Assembly: GCA_964017145.1 (NCBI GenBank)
Contig: CAXHKQ010000164.1
Coordinates: 1 to 22,216, forward strand
Reading direction: 5' to 3'
Source: Agrocybe praecox
Taxonomy: Eukaryota; Basidiomycota; Agaricomycetes; Agaricales; Agrocybaceae
DNA: 22,216 bases
Position numbers and translations under genes: made by a program. Numbering within the stretch: position 1 is the first letter of the stretch; every line of letters starts with the position of its first letter. Shown piece by piece: positions 1 through 8,069 of this stretch. Under the pieces are notes generated by a model. The model had not been told where the DNA came from. It did not search any database and was given only the letters and a program-made list of their open reading frames with translations.

Positions 1-383
1 TTGTTGGAAGCAATCAGCGAGTGACATACAATGTAGAAAATACATGCAAATTAAAGATATACTGGTGTCAGGATTCATGCCAATGGACCTATGAGCAGTT
101 CCAGATAGATTGTTTGTAATGTAGAATCGAAATATGAAGACTTAATTTGCATATAGGAATCGTAATGACAAATCGCTAGTAAACATCACTCACATCACTA
201 TTCCATCACTCAGGTTCAATCTATAATAGTATCGATTAATGCCTGTCTCGGCAGATATTGCTTCAATCAGTTAGTTGGTTTCATCAAGACCGATAGAGTA
301 AGTCCAGCGATTCTGGAATATGACGATAATTTTGAAAAGTATTCATCGCTAAGCCCTGCGACATACGAATGTTCTAGATTTCA
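1..383. other. Intergenic, no gene seen
   Basis: No ORF, RNA gene or repeat is supported here. Two perfect POU-type octamers are present, ATGCAAAT at 44-51 and its reverse complement at 145-152. They are motif matches only. Confidence 0.5.
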
Positions 384-911
384 ACTGCCTTATTTTTTCC
401 AGAGGTATATTTTTTAATTTAAAACAGATTATAGCCGCTAAGGGCCAAATTGGTAGGAAATCGTAGATGAGACTACAATTCATATCCCAATTGCGCGCAT
501 CGTCTCCTAACGGTCGGAATTATGAATAACAATTGCTAACTTTTATCGGCTGATGCAGAACTGCCTAATTGTTTTCCAGATAATTTTTTTTTAATTAAAA
601 CATATTTTAGTCTCTGAGTGCCAAATTTTTAGGAAATCGTAGATGAGACCACAATTCATAGCAAAATTGCGCGCATCGTCTCCAAACGGTCGGAATTTCG
701 AAAAACAATTGTGAGCTTTTATCGGCTGATGCAGAACTGCCTTATTTTTTCCAGAGCTATTTTTAAATTTAAAACTGATTATATCCGCTTGGGGCCAAAT
801 TCGTAGGAAATCGTACATGGGACCACAATTCAAAGTCCAATTGCGCGCATCGCCTCCAAACGGTCGGAATTTTGAAAAACAATTGCGAACTTTTATCGGC
901 TGATGCAGAAC
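384..911. repeat. Three-copy 176-bp tandem repeat
   Basis: The marker ACTGCCT recurs at 384, 560 and 736, giving an exact 176-bp period. Each unit carries the same landmarks in order: a T-rich start, GGCCAAAT, GTAGGAAATCGTA, TTGCGCGCATCG, CGGTCGGAAT and a TATCGGCTGATGCAGAA end. The copies differ by scattered substitutions, so the array is not brand new. The third copy runs out at about 911. A minus-strand reading frame of 122 codons (591-959) crosses the array but only reflects its repetition, so I do not call it a gene. It could be a short satellite or the internally repeated part of a MITE. Confidence 0.9.
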
Positions 912-957
912 CATGAAGATAATACATGATTCATGTGATCGATCTAGGTTCTGCAGC
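899..957. repeat. Inverted repeat at the edge of the 176-bp array
   Basis: The array's terminal GCTGATGCAGAACC is followed about 35 bp later by GGTTCTGCAGCAC, a near-perfect inverted copy. The array therefore ends in a small foldback. This may mark one terminus of the element that carried the repeats. Confidence 0.5.
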
Positions 958-959
958 AC

Positions 960-1423
960 TTTTTTCCATCAGAAATTACATTATGATTCCCTTTCCCTTT
1001 TCTCTATCTGTTCGTATATGTTGTAACGTGTGTTGAAATGAACGGCAAACCTTTCAAACTCTTCAATGGAAAGTCATGAACATTTAATAAGTTGGAACTA
1101 TAGAAAAATCGTATCGATTGAAAAGTGGTGGCACATGATCACCAAAATTCCTGACACTACCATATTACATGTTAGGTGATAATGTATTTCACTAAATTTG
1201 TTAATCTCTCCACCATTTCTACATGTGATACATGTCTACATTCAGTCCTACTATGTCTCACTCTTCTGCCCACGATATGTTCCTCTGAACATTCCGCACC
1301 AGGGATAAAGTTCCGAATGCCACGAGCCACGACGTCAACGCCAACGACGATAACGCATAGCGCATCGCACTGCACTGCACTCCTCGGGGCAAACTCCAGG
1401 CCGAGAGTGAAGAGTGAAGAGAA
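960..1423. other. Intergenic, no gene seen
   Basis: Short overlapping reading frames occur on both strands but have no recognisable domain, start context or codon structure. The last part (about 1400-1423) is GA-rich, with repeated GAGTGAAGAG-like units just upstream of the promoter candidate. Confidence 0.4.
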
Positions 1424-1460
1424 TATAAAGACCGACGGCGTCGGAAAAAAAAACTCACTG
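1424..1460 (+). promoter_or_regulatory. Candidate core promoter (TATA + initiator)
   Basis: TATAAAG at 1424-1430 is followed by TCACTG at 1455-1460. This places the initiator A 33 bp after the first T of the TATA element, the normal spacing for an insect RNA polymerase II core promoter. GA-rich repeats lie immediately upstream, as is common at GAGA-factor promoters. No convincing ORF follows, so the transcript would begin with a long untranslated, CA-rich exon. Motif-only evidence. Confidence 0.3.
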
Positions 1461-1589
1461 AATTTCAATAGAACCGAACACACACACAAAAAACCCGGCA
1501 AGCGGACTGGTCGAGAGGGTGCGAGTGTGCGAATGTGTGTGTGTGCGAATGTGCAATGAATAAAACACCTCCGGGCCGGGACACCGGGA

Positions 1590-1655
1590 CACACTTTGAC
1601 ACACACGAACACCACACACACACACCCACACACACACTCATATACACACATGCAA
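1590..1655. repeat. CA-rich microsatellite
   Basis: Imperfect (CA)n runs with interruptions (CCACACA, CTCATATACACACA). The several overlapping Thr/His- or Val/Cys-rich reading frames here are products of this simple repeat and are not genes. Confidence 0.85.
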
Positions 1656-2386
1656 ATGTCGGGTGATGTGTATTTGAACAGGACGAATGCTCTCGCACAC
1701 GCAATCATAACACATATTAGTGAGTATGCGAGTTCGCATCCACACACACTCCACATACGAACAAACACGCAGTCGTCGTGTACTCGCGCAGCATGCTCGT
1801 GCAGTGCTGAGCAAATGTGCGGACCGTGATGCAATCGCATGAGCCCCCTGCCGCTGCTTCTGCTACTGCACATGAGGAGTGTTTGTTTCGATTTGAATGC
1901 GCTCACACATATAACTGCTGTGCTCTGCTGCATGCATTTGTGTGAAATGCATATGCATAATGCACGAGAACTCGTGCCAGAGTGAGGGTGTGCGAGATTC
2001 GCACACCGGCTGTCGTCGTTTGGCGCACGTGCTCCGCTGAATGAAAGGCTATTTAGGTAATTAAAACACATTATTATGCGAGGCGGAGCGCAGCACGTAT
2101 GCATTGCCACGTTTTGTATGAAGGGGTGTCAGAGACAGTATGTGGGAGGAGGGGGGTTGGAGGTTGAGAAGCCCGACGCATACAATAAGCGGAACGCAAC
2201 TCACGTGTGTATCAGGAGCATGATTATGAAATCGTCGTTTTATACAGTGAATAACACATTATTTTTAACAAGAAATTTGTTGAAGTTGAAGTCAAGATAT
2301 CTAGATACCGAGCTGCATAAATAAACCGAAACTTTTTGTGGATTGTTAAGCAATCATATTTAGGTCTTTATGCGGATACTGACTAG
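1656..2386. other. Intergenic, no gene seen; G-rich tract
   Basis: CA/TG-rich and GC-elevated sequence without a supported gene. At 2139-2166 a G-rich run (GGGAGGAGGGGGG followed by further GG pairs) could form a two-layer G-quadruplex. An AATAAA lies near 2319, but no upstream coding frame uses it convincingly. Confidence 0.4.
2383..2386. repeat. Target-site duplication, left copy (CTAG)
   Basis: CTAG directly precedes the left LTR and recurs directly after the right LTR (4971-4974). A 4-bp duplication is normal for Ty3/gypsy-type integration. The flanking bases make the original site weakly palindromic (ACTGA-CTAG-TGTCAGT). Confidence 0.8.
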
Positions 2387-2515
2387 TGTCAACATAACGC
2401 AGTCGACGTGTGCAAATAGTGTGTATGGAAGTTAACATGCCGGGTCGTGTGTGCATCGCCCGGCATTCGTAATTGTCACCTAAATAAATAACATCCAGCA
2501 CGTTCGATCCTGACA
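2387..2515 (+). repeat. Left LTR (129 bp)
   Basis: Runs from TGTCAACATAACG to CGATCCTGACA. It contains a perfect 8-bp stem, ATGCCGGG (2437-2444) with CCCGGCAT (2459-2466), around a 14-nt loop. A poly(A) signal AATAAA lies downstream at 2483-2488. The LTR is very short, and no canonical TATA box is seen. Confidence 0.93.
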
Positions 2516-2609
2516 AATTCAAAAGTGAGATTTTGTTCAATTCGGGTGCAGTTCCAGAATCAAATTTCATCGATCGAATGGCGGGGGCGGTCAACACACC
2601 GCGGAAGAG

Positions 2610-4874
2610 ATGCGGCAGCTCCTGGCGAGGTTGGGTCTCAGCACGAGCGGCAATCGTGCTGTCTTGGAGTCACGGTTGTTCGCGGCGCTGAACGATTTGG
2701 CGGACAGGACGCAGCGCCCAGACTCTAGGGTGAGTGGTTGCAGCGGTGAGACCGTGCAACGTATCAGTCCGAATCAACGTTCTCCGGTACAACGGAGTGA
2801 CAACGACGGATTCGCCCTGCTGAGTTCGGCGCGTAGCGCGTTCGTGCCAATCGGGCAGGCAGTTGGAGTCGGACATCTGGAGCAGGAGTTGGCGGCGTTG
2901 CGTGTGGCGAGGCAGCAGGATATGGAGTTTTTCGAAGAAGAGCGACGGCGCTGGCAGCGCGACACAGACGAAGCAGTGGCTCGTGAACGGCAGCGTTATG
3001 TTCATTCGCCGCAGAGCAGCGATGCTCGCTTCTCGCCGTGCACGACGCCTGTGGCTGGTCCGTCGCATTTCAAGTTCGAAACGATGAGTATCAAGCAGGT
3101 TGCCGAGGCCATGCCCGAATATAACCCGGACGATGATTTGTACGGATCGTCGGTTGCGTTCATGGGCCGCATTCGGGCGTTGCAGGAGTACTACCAGTGG
3201 GACGAGAAGCTGGTGCTGTTCGCGCTGCAGCAGAAGCTGCGTGGGACAGCGAGGGATTGGAATAATGGACTAAGAACTATTCATCCTAGTTTGCGGGCGT
3301 TTGAGGAGCGGTTTCTGGCCACATTTCCAGATCCTACCACAGAGGCGGACGTTCAGGAGCAGCTGGTGACGACGACGCGAGGTGCGAGCGAATCGCTGCG
3401 GAATTTCTGTCACCGCATGGTCGCGATTGCGCAGAAATCTCCGAGCATGTCGGAGCAGACGATGGTGCGACACATTTTGAAGCGCATCAACAACAGAGAG
3501 TTCTGCATCTCGGTGGCGAATCGGCAGCTGTGCTCGCTGAACGAATTGTACACGGCGGTTGCACATTTTCAGCAGTTCTGCGTGAATGACGTTCCGTCGA
3601 ATGCGACTGCTGTGACGGGTGGTGTTCGTCAGAATTCGACCGGTGCTGTGAACGCGGAGTCGACTAGTGTGAATGAGGAGGCAATGGTAAGCTTAACATC
3701 CAAAGCTAATGTAGCCGGTGGAGTGCGTTGTTATAATTGCCAGGAACGAGGACACGTTAAGAGTGTCTGCCCGAAGCCGAAGCAGACGAAACCGACCGGG
3801 GATGTGATGGCAGTAAGCGGCCTAGACGACGGAAGCGGGCTGTATAAGGACGTGTTGGTGAACAACAATTGTTTGCGAGCGTTCTTGGATGGCGGGAGCA
3901 GCGTTTCGTTCATTCGTTGGTCGGCGGTTGCCAAGATAGGTCGAGCGGAGTCGTGCGATCCAAAAATGTACACCGGTTTCGGTGGCAAAGGCGTGCTCTG
4001 TGCGAGCAAAGTTTTGACGACTGTCAACGTGGACGGAACAATCATCCCGGCGGAGCTGTTGGTCGTGGACAATGGCGCGATTCCGTCAGACGTGCTCCTG
4101 GGAAGGAATGTGTTGTGCAGTGATGGAAATCGGTTCGTGATTGCGAAAGGCAAGTGTTCCATCGAGCCGATAAGAACAGCTGAGTTGGTGGTGAGTGATG
4201 TTCTCGCTGATCTCATCGAGAGATATCCGAATTGTTTTGCGGAAACGATGAAGGAGAGAGGATGGAAGAGATGTGAGAATGTTTTGGAAAGGAGGTCGAG
4301 ACGGTCTTCGATGGAGAGGAATGAGTCGGAAGCGTGCAGCGGTTGTTCAACGGGAGAAATCGGAAATGACGGTCCAGGCGAGAGCGAGAACGGGAGCGAG
4401 GACGACCCGAAGTTGGACGGCCGGGCAGCAGCTGGAGCTGGAGCAGTAGATGGAGCAGCAGCTGGAGTAGCAGATGGAGAAGCTGGAGCAGCAGTAGCAA
4501 GAGCAGCAGCTGGAGCAGCAGATGGAGCAGCAGCTGGAGCGGCAGCTAGAACAGTAGCTGGAGCAGCAGAAGCTGGAGCAGCAGCAGGTGGAGCAGCAGT
4601 AGCTAGAGAAGCAACTGGAGCAGCAGCAGGTGGAGCAGCAGTAGCTGGAGCAGCAGCGGCTGTCAGCAGACATCGACATGTCGAAAATATGCAGCGGAAA
4701 AAGCGAAATTTCAAGTCGCTGTTCAGTACCGGAAAAATTAAGAGGTGGTCCATCCAAGGCCCACAGGACGAGGCAGTCGACACGGACTTTGGAGAAGATG
4801 TTGTCGGGTGCGAGGACGACCCGGATCAAGGACGGCCGAGCTGTCAACATAACGCAGTCGACGTGTGCAAATAG
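2610..4874 (+). CDS. Gag-protease polyprotein of LTR retroelement, Ala/Gly-rich tail
   Basis: 754 residues, uninterrupted. Residues 4-30 resemble a SAP nucleic-acid-binding motif (LGLSTSG, then ESRL). Residues 88-130 are charged and probably helical. Residues about 158-325 match a Ty3-type Gag capsid region (WDEKLVLFALQQKLRGTARDW and the following helices). C374-X2-C377-X4-H382-X4-C387 is a CCHC zinc knuckle. Residues 421-435 hold a retropepsin-like site with D427-G-G rather than D-T/S-G, and LLGRNVL at 496-502 is the usual second protease motif. A protease-to-RT linker-like segment (RYPNCFAETMKERG) follows, but RT is absent. Instead come an acidic stretch, an Ala/Gly-rich repeat (about 605-685), a basic patch (MQRKKRNFK) and a stop inside the 3' LTR. 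The frame is open upstream to 2529 without an ATG, so 2610 is the first Met. Antisense frames over the repeat are shadows. Confidence 0.87.
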   Translation: MRQLLARLGLSTSGNRAVLESRLFAALNDLADRTQRPDSRVSGCSGETVQRISPNQRSPVQRSDNDGFALLSSARSAFVPIGQAVGVGHLEQELAALRVARQQDMEFFEEERRRWQRDTDEAVARERQRYVHSPQSSDARFSPCTTPVAGPSHFKFETMSIKQVAEAMPEYNPDDDLYGSSVAFMGRIRALQEYYQWDEKLVLFALQQKLRGTARDWNNGLRTIHPSLRAFEERFLATFPDPTTEADVQEQLVTTTRGASESLRNFCHRMVAIAQKSPSMSEQTMVRHILKRINNREFCISVANRQLCSLNELYTAVAHFQQFCVNDVPSNATAVTGGVRQNSTGAVNAESTSVNEEAMVSLTSKANVAGGVRCYNCQERGHVKSVCPKPKQTKPTGDVMAVSGLDDGSGLYKDVLVNNNCLRAFLDGGSSVSFIRWSAVAKIGRAESCDPKMYTGFGGKGVLCASKVLTTVNVDGTIIPAELLVVDNGAIPSDVLLGRNVLCSDGNRFVIAKGKCSIEPIRTAELVVSDVLADLIERYPNCFAETMKERGWKRCENVLERRSRRSSMERNESEACSGCSTGEIGNDGPGESENGSEDDPKLDGRAAAGAGAVDGAAAGVADGEAGAAVARAAAGAADGAAAGAAARTVAGAAEAGAAAGGAAVAREATGAAAGGAAVAGAAAAVSRHRHVENMQRKKRNFKSLFSTGKIKRWSIQGPQDEAVDTDFGEDVVGCEDDPDQGRPSCQHNAVDVCK
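4396..4841 (+). repeat. Ala/Gly-coding GCAGCAGCTGGA repeat bounded by direct repeats
   Basis: An imperfect (GGAGCAGCAGCTGGA)-type repeat occupies about 4427-4663. A segment GCGAGGACGACCCG...GGACGGCCG(G/A)GC occurs at 4396-4426, just before the repeat, and again at 4810-4841, ending exactly where the 3' LTR begins. The repeat and a following unique segment thus sit between direct copies of what looks like the original 3' internal terminus. This suggests a template-switch or duplication event that captured the repeat while pol was lost. Confidence 0.7.
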
Positions 4875-4970
4875 TGTGTATGGAAGTTAACATGCCGGGT
4901 CGTGTGTGCATCGCCCGGCATTCGTAATTGTCACCTAAATAAATAACATCCAGCACGTTCGATCCTGACA
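4842..4970 (+). repeat. Right LTR (129 bp)
   Basis: Identical to the left LTR at every position by direct reading, including the 8-bp stem-loop and AATAAA (4938-4943). Its first 33 bases are translated as the last codons of the gag-protease ORF, whose TAG stop is at 4872-4874. Confidence 0.93.
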
Positions 4971-4974
4971 CTAG
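4971..4974. repeat. Target-site duplication, right copy (CTAG)
   Basis: Matches the four bases before the left LTR. Together with TG/CA ends, this fixes the element boundaries. Confidence 0.8.
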
Positions 4975-5079
4975 TGTCAGTGGCCCACGAAAGGAACGGC
5001 AGGCCTTCTACAGAAACATAACATAAGAACGACTTGGTTCTTAACTCTCATCACCCGTTCGAGAAAAAAACGTACTCAC

Positions 5080-5122
5080 TTTTGTATGGTGAGTGAAATA
5101 AAATCATACTCTCCATACAAAA
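5080..5122. repeat. Short foldback (10-bp stem)
   Basis: TTTTGTATGG at 5080-5089 pairs perfectly with CCATACAAAA at 5113-5122. A second, alternative hairpin pairs ACTCAC (5074-5079) with GTGAGT (5088-5093). Probably a relic of a MITE terminus. Confidence 0.55.
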
Positions 5123-5164
5123 AATCCGTGTTTCGTCCTCGGTTAAAATGCCGTAACTTGTCAC

Positions 5165-5330
5165 AGGAGTGACTTAGAAAGATGTGGGTATACTCAAATG
5201 ATTGGTAATAAAATAGAGCACAAAACCTCATCACTCAAAAAAATTAGTTGTGAAATTAGTTGTGGATTTTTTTTATTCTTTGGGTCGTGTTTTGCAAAAC
5301 GGAACGGCTCCGCGTATCCACCCTGTGTCC
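5165..5330 (+). repeat. Dispersed repeat, copy A
   Basis: Shares ordered blocks with 8070-8240 in the same orientation: GGAGTGAC, TATACTC, ATGATTGGTA, GCACAAAAC, CATCACTCAAAAAAA, TTTGGGTCGT, CAAAACGGAACGG and TCCGCGT. Unrelated blocks between them have diverged. No coding potential is recognised; a minus-strand frame at 5256-5522 has no recognisable domain. Confidence 0.8.
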
Positions 5331-5359
5331 TCTACAATGCTCAAACTCGATAGAAAGTT

Positions 5360-5433
5360 GAGTAATTAGTGAATGAATTACTCGAATATGAGCATATTTC
5401 AGGTCGTTTCCGATGCAGGGTCTATTTAGACCC
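5360..5433. repeat. Two adjacent small palindromes
   Basis: GAGTAATT (5360-5367) pairs with AATTACTC (5376-5383) across 8 nt. GGGTCTA (5418-5424) pairs with TAGACCC (5427-5433) across 2 nt. A related TTTAGACCC(C)AACGGCG occurs again near 5605-5621, so this is repeat-derived sequence. Confidence 0.5.
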
Positions 5434-6029
5434 AACGGCGAATTTTCACGTTTTTTTGGAAATCCCACCAGTAACCAGCGACATCTAACGGTGGTGATGA
5501 ATAGGTCATTTTGGAAGAGCATTCCTACCCATAGCGGTCGTATCGATGAACAGTTTACGTTCTGTATCCATTAAAAGTGAGAAAAATCAACAAATAGGTT
5601 ATTTTTAGACCCCAACGGCGGATGAGAGTTAACAAGCGCATATTAAATGTTTTATAACTTACCAGCACATGAATTTTAAAAAAATAGCCCTGTGGCAGCA
5701 GTTGAAGATTCAGTTCTTTTATGGGTTCTTAAAATACGTCAAATTCTGTTGGACACAACTTTTCAGACAGACCTCATGTCAAATCTGTAGTGCAATTTTT
5801 TCATTGCCCAACTTGAATATACGTTTCTACATCTACAGATTTTCGATCAGTGACAATCGTCAAGTGCTCATATCTTCGGGCACACGGCGCATTCGCAAAA
5901 GTGTTTTTGACGGGTAATTTATTTCGCCCTTATACTCACCAGTTAACTCGTAACGTACAACTTGACAACACCTGGGTCCAACAAATTTATGACTGTTCAT
6001 GTCAAACTTATTTTTGACTGGGTTTGTGA
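5434..6029. other. Intergenic, no gene seen
   Basis: AT-rich sequence with one short plus-strand frame (5669-5917) that has no recognisable domain and no supporting signals. Confidence 0.4.
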
Positions 6030-6095
6030 ACACGCGGCAGGCAATTTTAAATTGATCGAAAGAGAGTAGTCAATTTCGAATTTCTTGCCGCGTGT
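6030..6095. other. 66-nt near-complete foldback (pre-miRNA-like or MITE relic)
   Basis: ACACGCGGCA at 6030-6039 pairs perfectly with TGCCGCGTGT at 6086-6095. The pairing continues inward for about 27 positions with two G-U wobbles and two mismatches, leaving a loop of about 12 nt. Length and arm quality fit an animal pre-miRNA, but a collapsed inverted-repeat element would look the same. The strand cannot be assigned. Confidence 0.5.
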
Positions 6096-6279
6096 ATCAA
6101 TCTTACTCTATAAAACACAAACTCTTTCTGACATGTAATCCTTACGTTCGAGAACCGCTGGACGAATCACATGTGGGTTTTGGCACACGTGTGCGCCCAT
6201 CCTTTGAGGTGGTTTTAGGATTTGGTTTTGTAAGATATATTGCACCGTTGTCGAGATATAAGCATCGAAAGCAGGGAAA

Positions 6280-6500
6280 ACACGAAATTTGCTCACACGG
6301 ACACACACATACAAAGAATGCGCAGTGCTGGAATCAACATGTATTGATGGCACTGGACTGCAACAAACACCAACACACCGATCCACAAGCACATACACAG
6401 ACACACACAGACACATCAACACACACACACACACACACATACTTACCCAGTCATACACACATATGTATGTGCGTGTATGTATATGTGTGTACGTATTTCA
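6280..6500. repeat. CA/TG microsatellite region
   Basis: Several interrupted (CA)n tracts, the longest uninterrupted one at about 6419-6438, then a GTATGT-rich part. Thr/His-rich frames across it are artefacts. Confidence 0.85.
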
Positions 6501-6637
6501 ATTTCGTCGCCTAATTCAGAATCGGATTACCACACACGCAGGAAATATACTAGAATGAAATTATGGTTTGTTGAACTTGCAACGCACAACACAATTCATG
6601 GTGATGATTGGCTGGACAGATTGCGCTGACATTTTGG

Positions 6638-7400
6638 TACAGTGCAACCTCTCTAAGTCGGAATTTCCATAAGCAGGAAACTCTTCACACTGGAACAAAA
6701 TGTAGATTCCGTGCGAATTATTTTGTGATGCACATTATAATGAAATGATTTTTGTTACAGTACAACCTCTCGATGCCGAAACACCGGAACAAAATGTTAG
6801 TCCCGTGCGAATTAGTTTGCAATGCAGTTTTTAACCAAATTATTTTTGGTACAGTTGATTGAGCCGAAATTACCCTAAGCCGGATACCTCTCTACAGCCA
6901 AACACAATTTGTTGGTACAACCTCACTCCAACTCCAAAACGAAACCCCAGAAAAACATGCTGCTGCCATACGAATTGTTTTAATGCCATTTTCAATCAAA
7001 TGATTTTTGGTACAGTGGAACCTTTCCATTTTGGCCCGGTACGAATTGTTTTTGAATGCACTTTTTAATCAAATGATTTGTGGTACAGTGGAACCACACT
7101 TAGCCGATACCTCCCTAAGCCGTTAAATCCCTAAGCCGGAAACCTCTTTATACCGGAAGTAAAATATTGATTGGTCCCGTGCGAATTATTTTGTAATGAA
7201 CATTTTAATCAAATTATTTTTATACAGTGGAAACCCTCCAAGCAGAAACCTCCCTAGACCGGCAAAACAAAATGTTGGTCCCGTGCGATTCATTTCGTAA
7301 TGCTTGAATTGAAATACAGTGAAACCTTTCCAAGCCGAAATCTCCTAAGCCGGAAATCTCTCTCTAAAATGGAATCAAATATTGTGTAATGCACTTGAGA
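6638..7400 (+). repeat. Degenerate tandem array with pogo/Tigger-like end motif
   Basis: A motif close to TACAGTGGAACCTCTCTAAG followed by CCGGAA recurs at 6638, 6756, 6850, 7011, 7084, 7223 and 7315, with a weaker copy at 6916. Between them sit recurring blocks CCCGTGCGAATT, TTTTGTAATGCA and TTTAATCAAATGATTTTTGG. Spacing varies from about 66 to 139 bp, so units have been lost or expanded. TA followed by CAGTnGAACC resembles terminal repeats of pogo/Tigger-type DNA transposons, so the array may derive from nested or tandem MITE ends. No transposase was found. Confidence 0.75.
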
Positions 7401-7627
7401 CTTACGATAATAACACATTGATTTTCTTTGATAAGCTGCGTCTTAAGTCATGTTCAACTTACTGCCTGTAATTTTATATAGAGAGGTACAAAATTGTAGC
7501 GCTCTCTGCCCGCGTTGGCGGCGAAGCCGCTATAGTTAATAAGAATGTAAATTGTATTAAACAATATTCAACAGGTCAAACGTACGTAATTTAATTATCC
7601 AACGGATAATCTTGGCAACGATCATCA
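7401..7627. other. Intergenic with a GAA-triloop hairpin
   Basis: GCGGC (7518-7522), GAA loop and GCCGC (7526-7530) form a 5-bp stem around the GCGAAGC minihairpin core. ATTATCC/GGATAAT near 7597-7613 forms another small hairpin. No gene is seen. Confidence 0.45.
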
Positions 7628-7805
7628 GTGACGAGTATATTGATTCCGAGACTGCTGCTGATTCCGGAAGATGTGCCATTAGGCTTCATGTTCCCGATGA
7701 AGTTGGCATTCGCGATGATCAAAAGGGTGGATGTGTGTGGCATTGATCTTGAGACACAAAGTTTTTCTCACGGTCTGGCATGTTCACGAAAGGAAAAACC
7801 TTCGT

Positions 7806-7909
7806 CATTATTCATTTTCACACCAGAATCACGCGAAAATTGAATATCTACATCCAGCATTATTCATTTTCGCACCAGAATTATGCGAAAATTGAATATC
7901 TACATCCAG
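7806..7909 (+). repeat. 52-bp tandem duplication
   Basis: CATTATTCATTTTC starts at 7806 and at 7858. Both copies end in GAATATCTACATCCAG and differ at only a few positions. Each unit carries an internal inverted repeat, ATTTTCGC with GCGAAAAT. Confidence 0.85.
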
Positions 7910-8069
7910 CGAAATAAGGTTAGCGAAACTTGGTTTATCTGAGTTATAGGCCAGATCCGATGAAATCGGGAAAAATTGATGATTGCATTAACTTCATTCA
8001 CTAAATATTGAATATTGAATATGGTCAAGTCACTTCTTTGGAAAGTTACGTCACTTGAACAGACGCCTA

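Larger units (their letters stand above)
2387..4970 (+). mobile_element. Non-autonomous LTR retroelement with intact gag-protease ORF
   Basis: The element is bounded by two 129-bp LTRs that are identical base for base, begin TG and end CA, and are flanked by CTAG duplications. The interior, about 2.3 kb, carries one long ORF with Gag and retropepsin-like features and no reverse transcriptase, RNase H or integrase. Identical LTRs imply recent insertion. No tRNA-type primer site starting TGG lies next to the left LTR, and no clear polypurine tract precedes the right LTR. It resembles the plant TR-GAG class (terminal repeats plus GAG only). The protein features point to Ty3/gypsy ancestry. It would need enzymes in trans from a related element. 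Confidence 0.88.

Noticed and set aside
1172..2110. 312-codon minus-strand frame
   Set aside because: It runs through CA/TG microsatellites, is Cys/Val-rich from repeat translation, and overlaps other equally long frames. No domain or start signal.
3731..4783. 350-codon antisense frame over the retroelement
   Set aside because: Its Ala/Pro-rich content is the complement of the GCAGCAGCTGGA repeat and the gag codons; a shadow of the real sense ORF.
6092..6558. Overlapping His/Thr-rich plus-strand frames
   Set aside because: Products of the CA microsatellite.
7628..7843. 71-codon plus-strand frame
   Set aside because: No recognised domain, no promoter or poly(A) context, and it runs into the 52-bp duplication.
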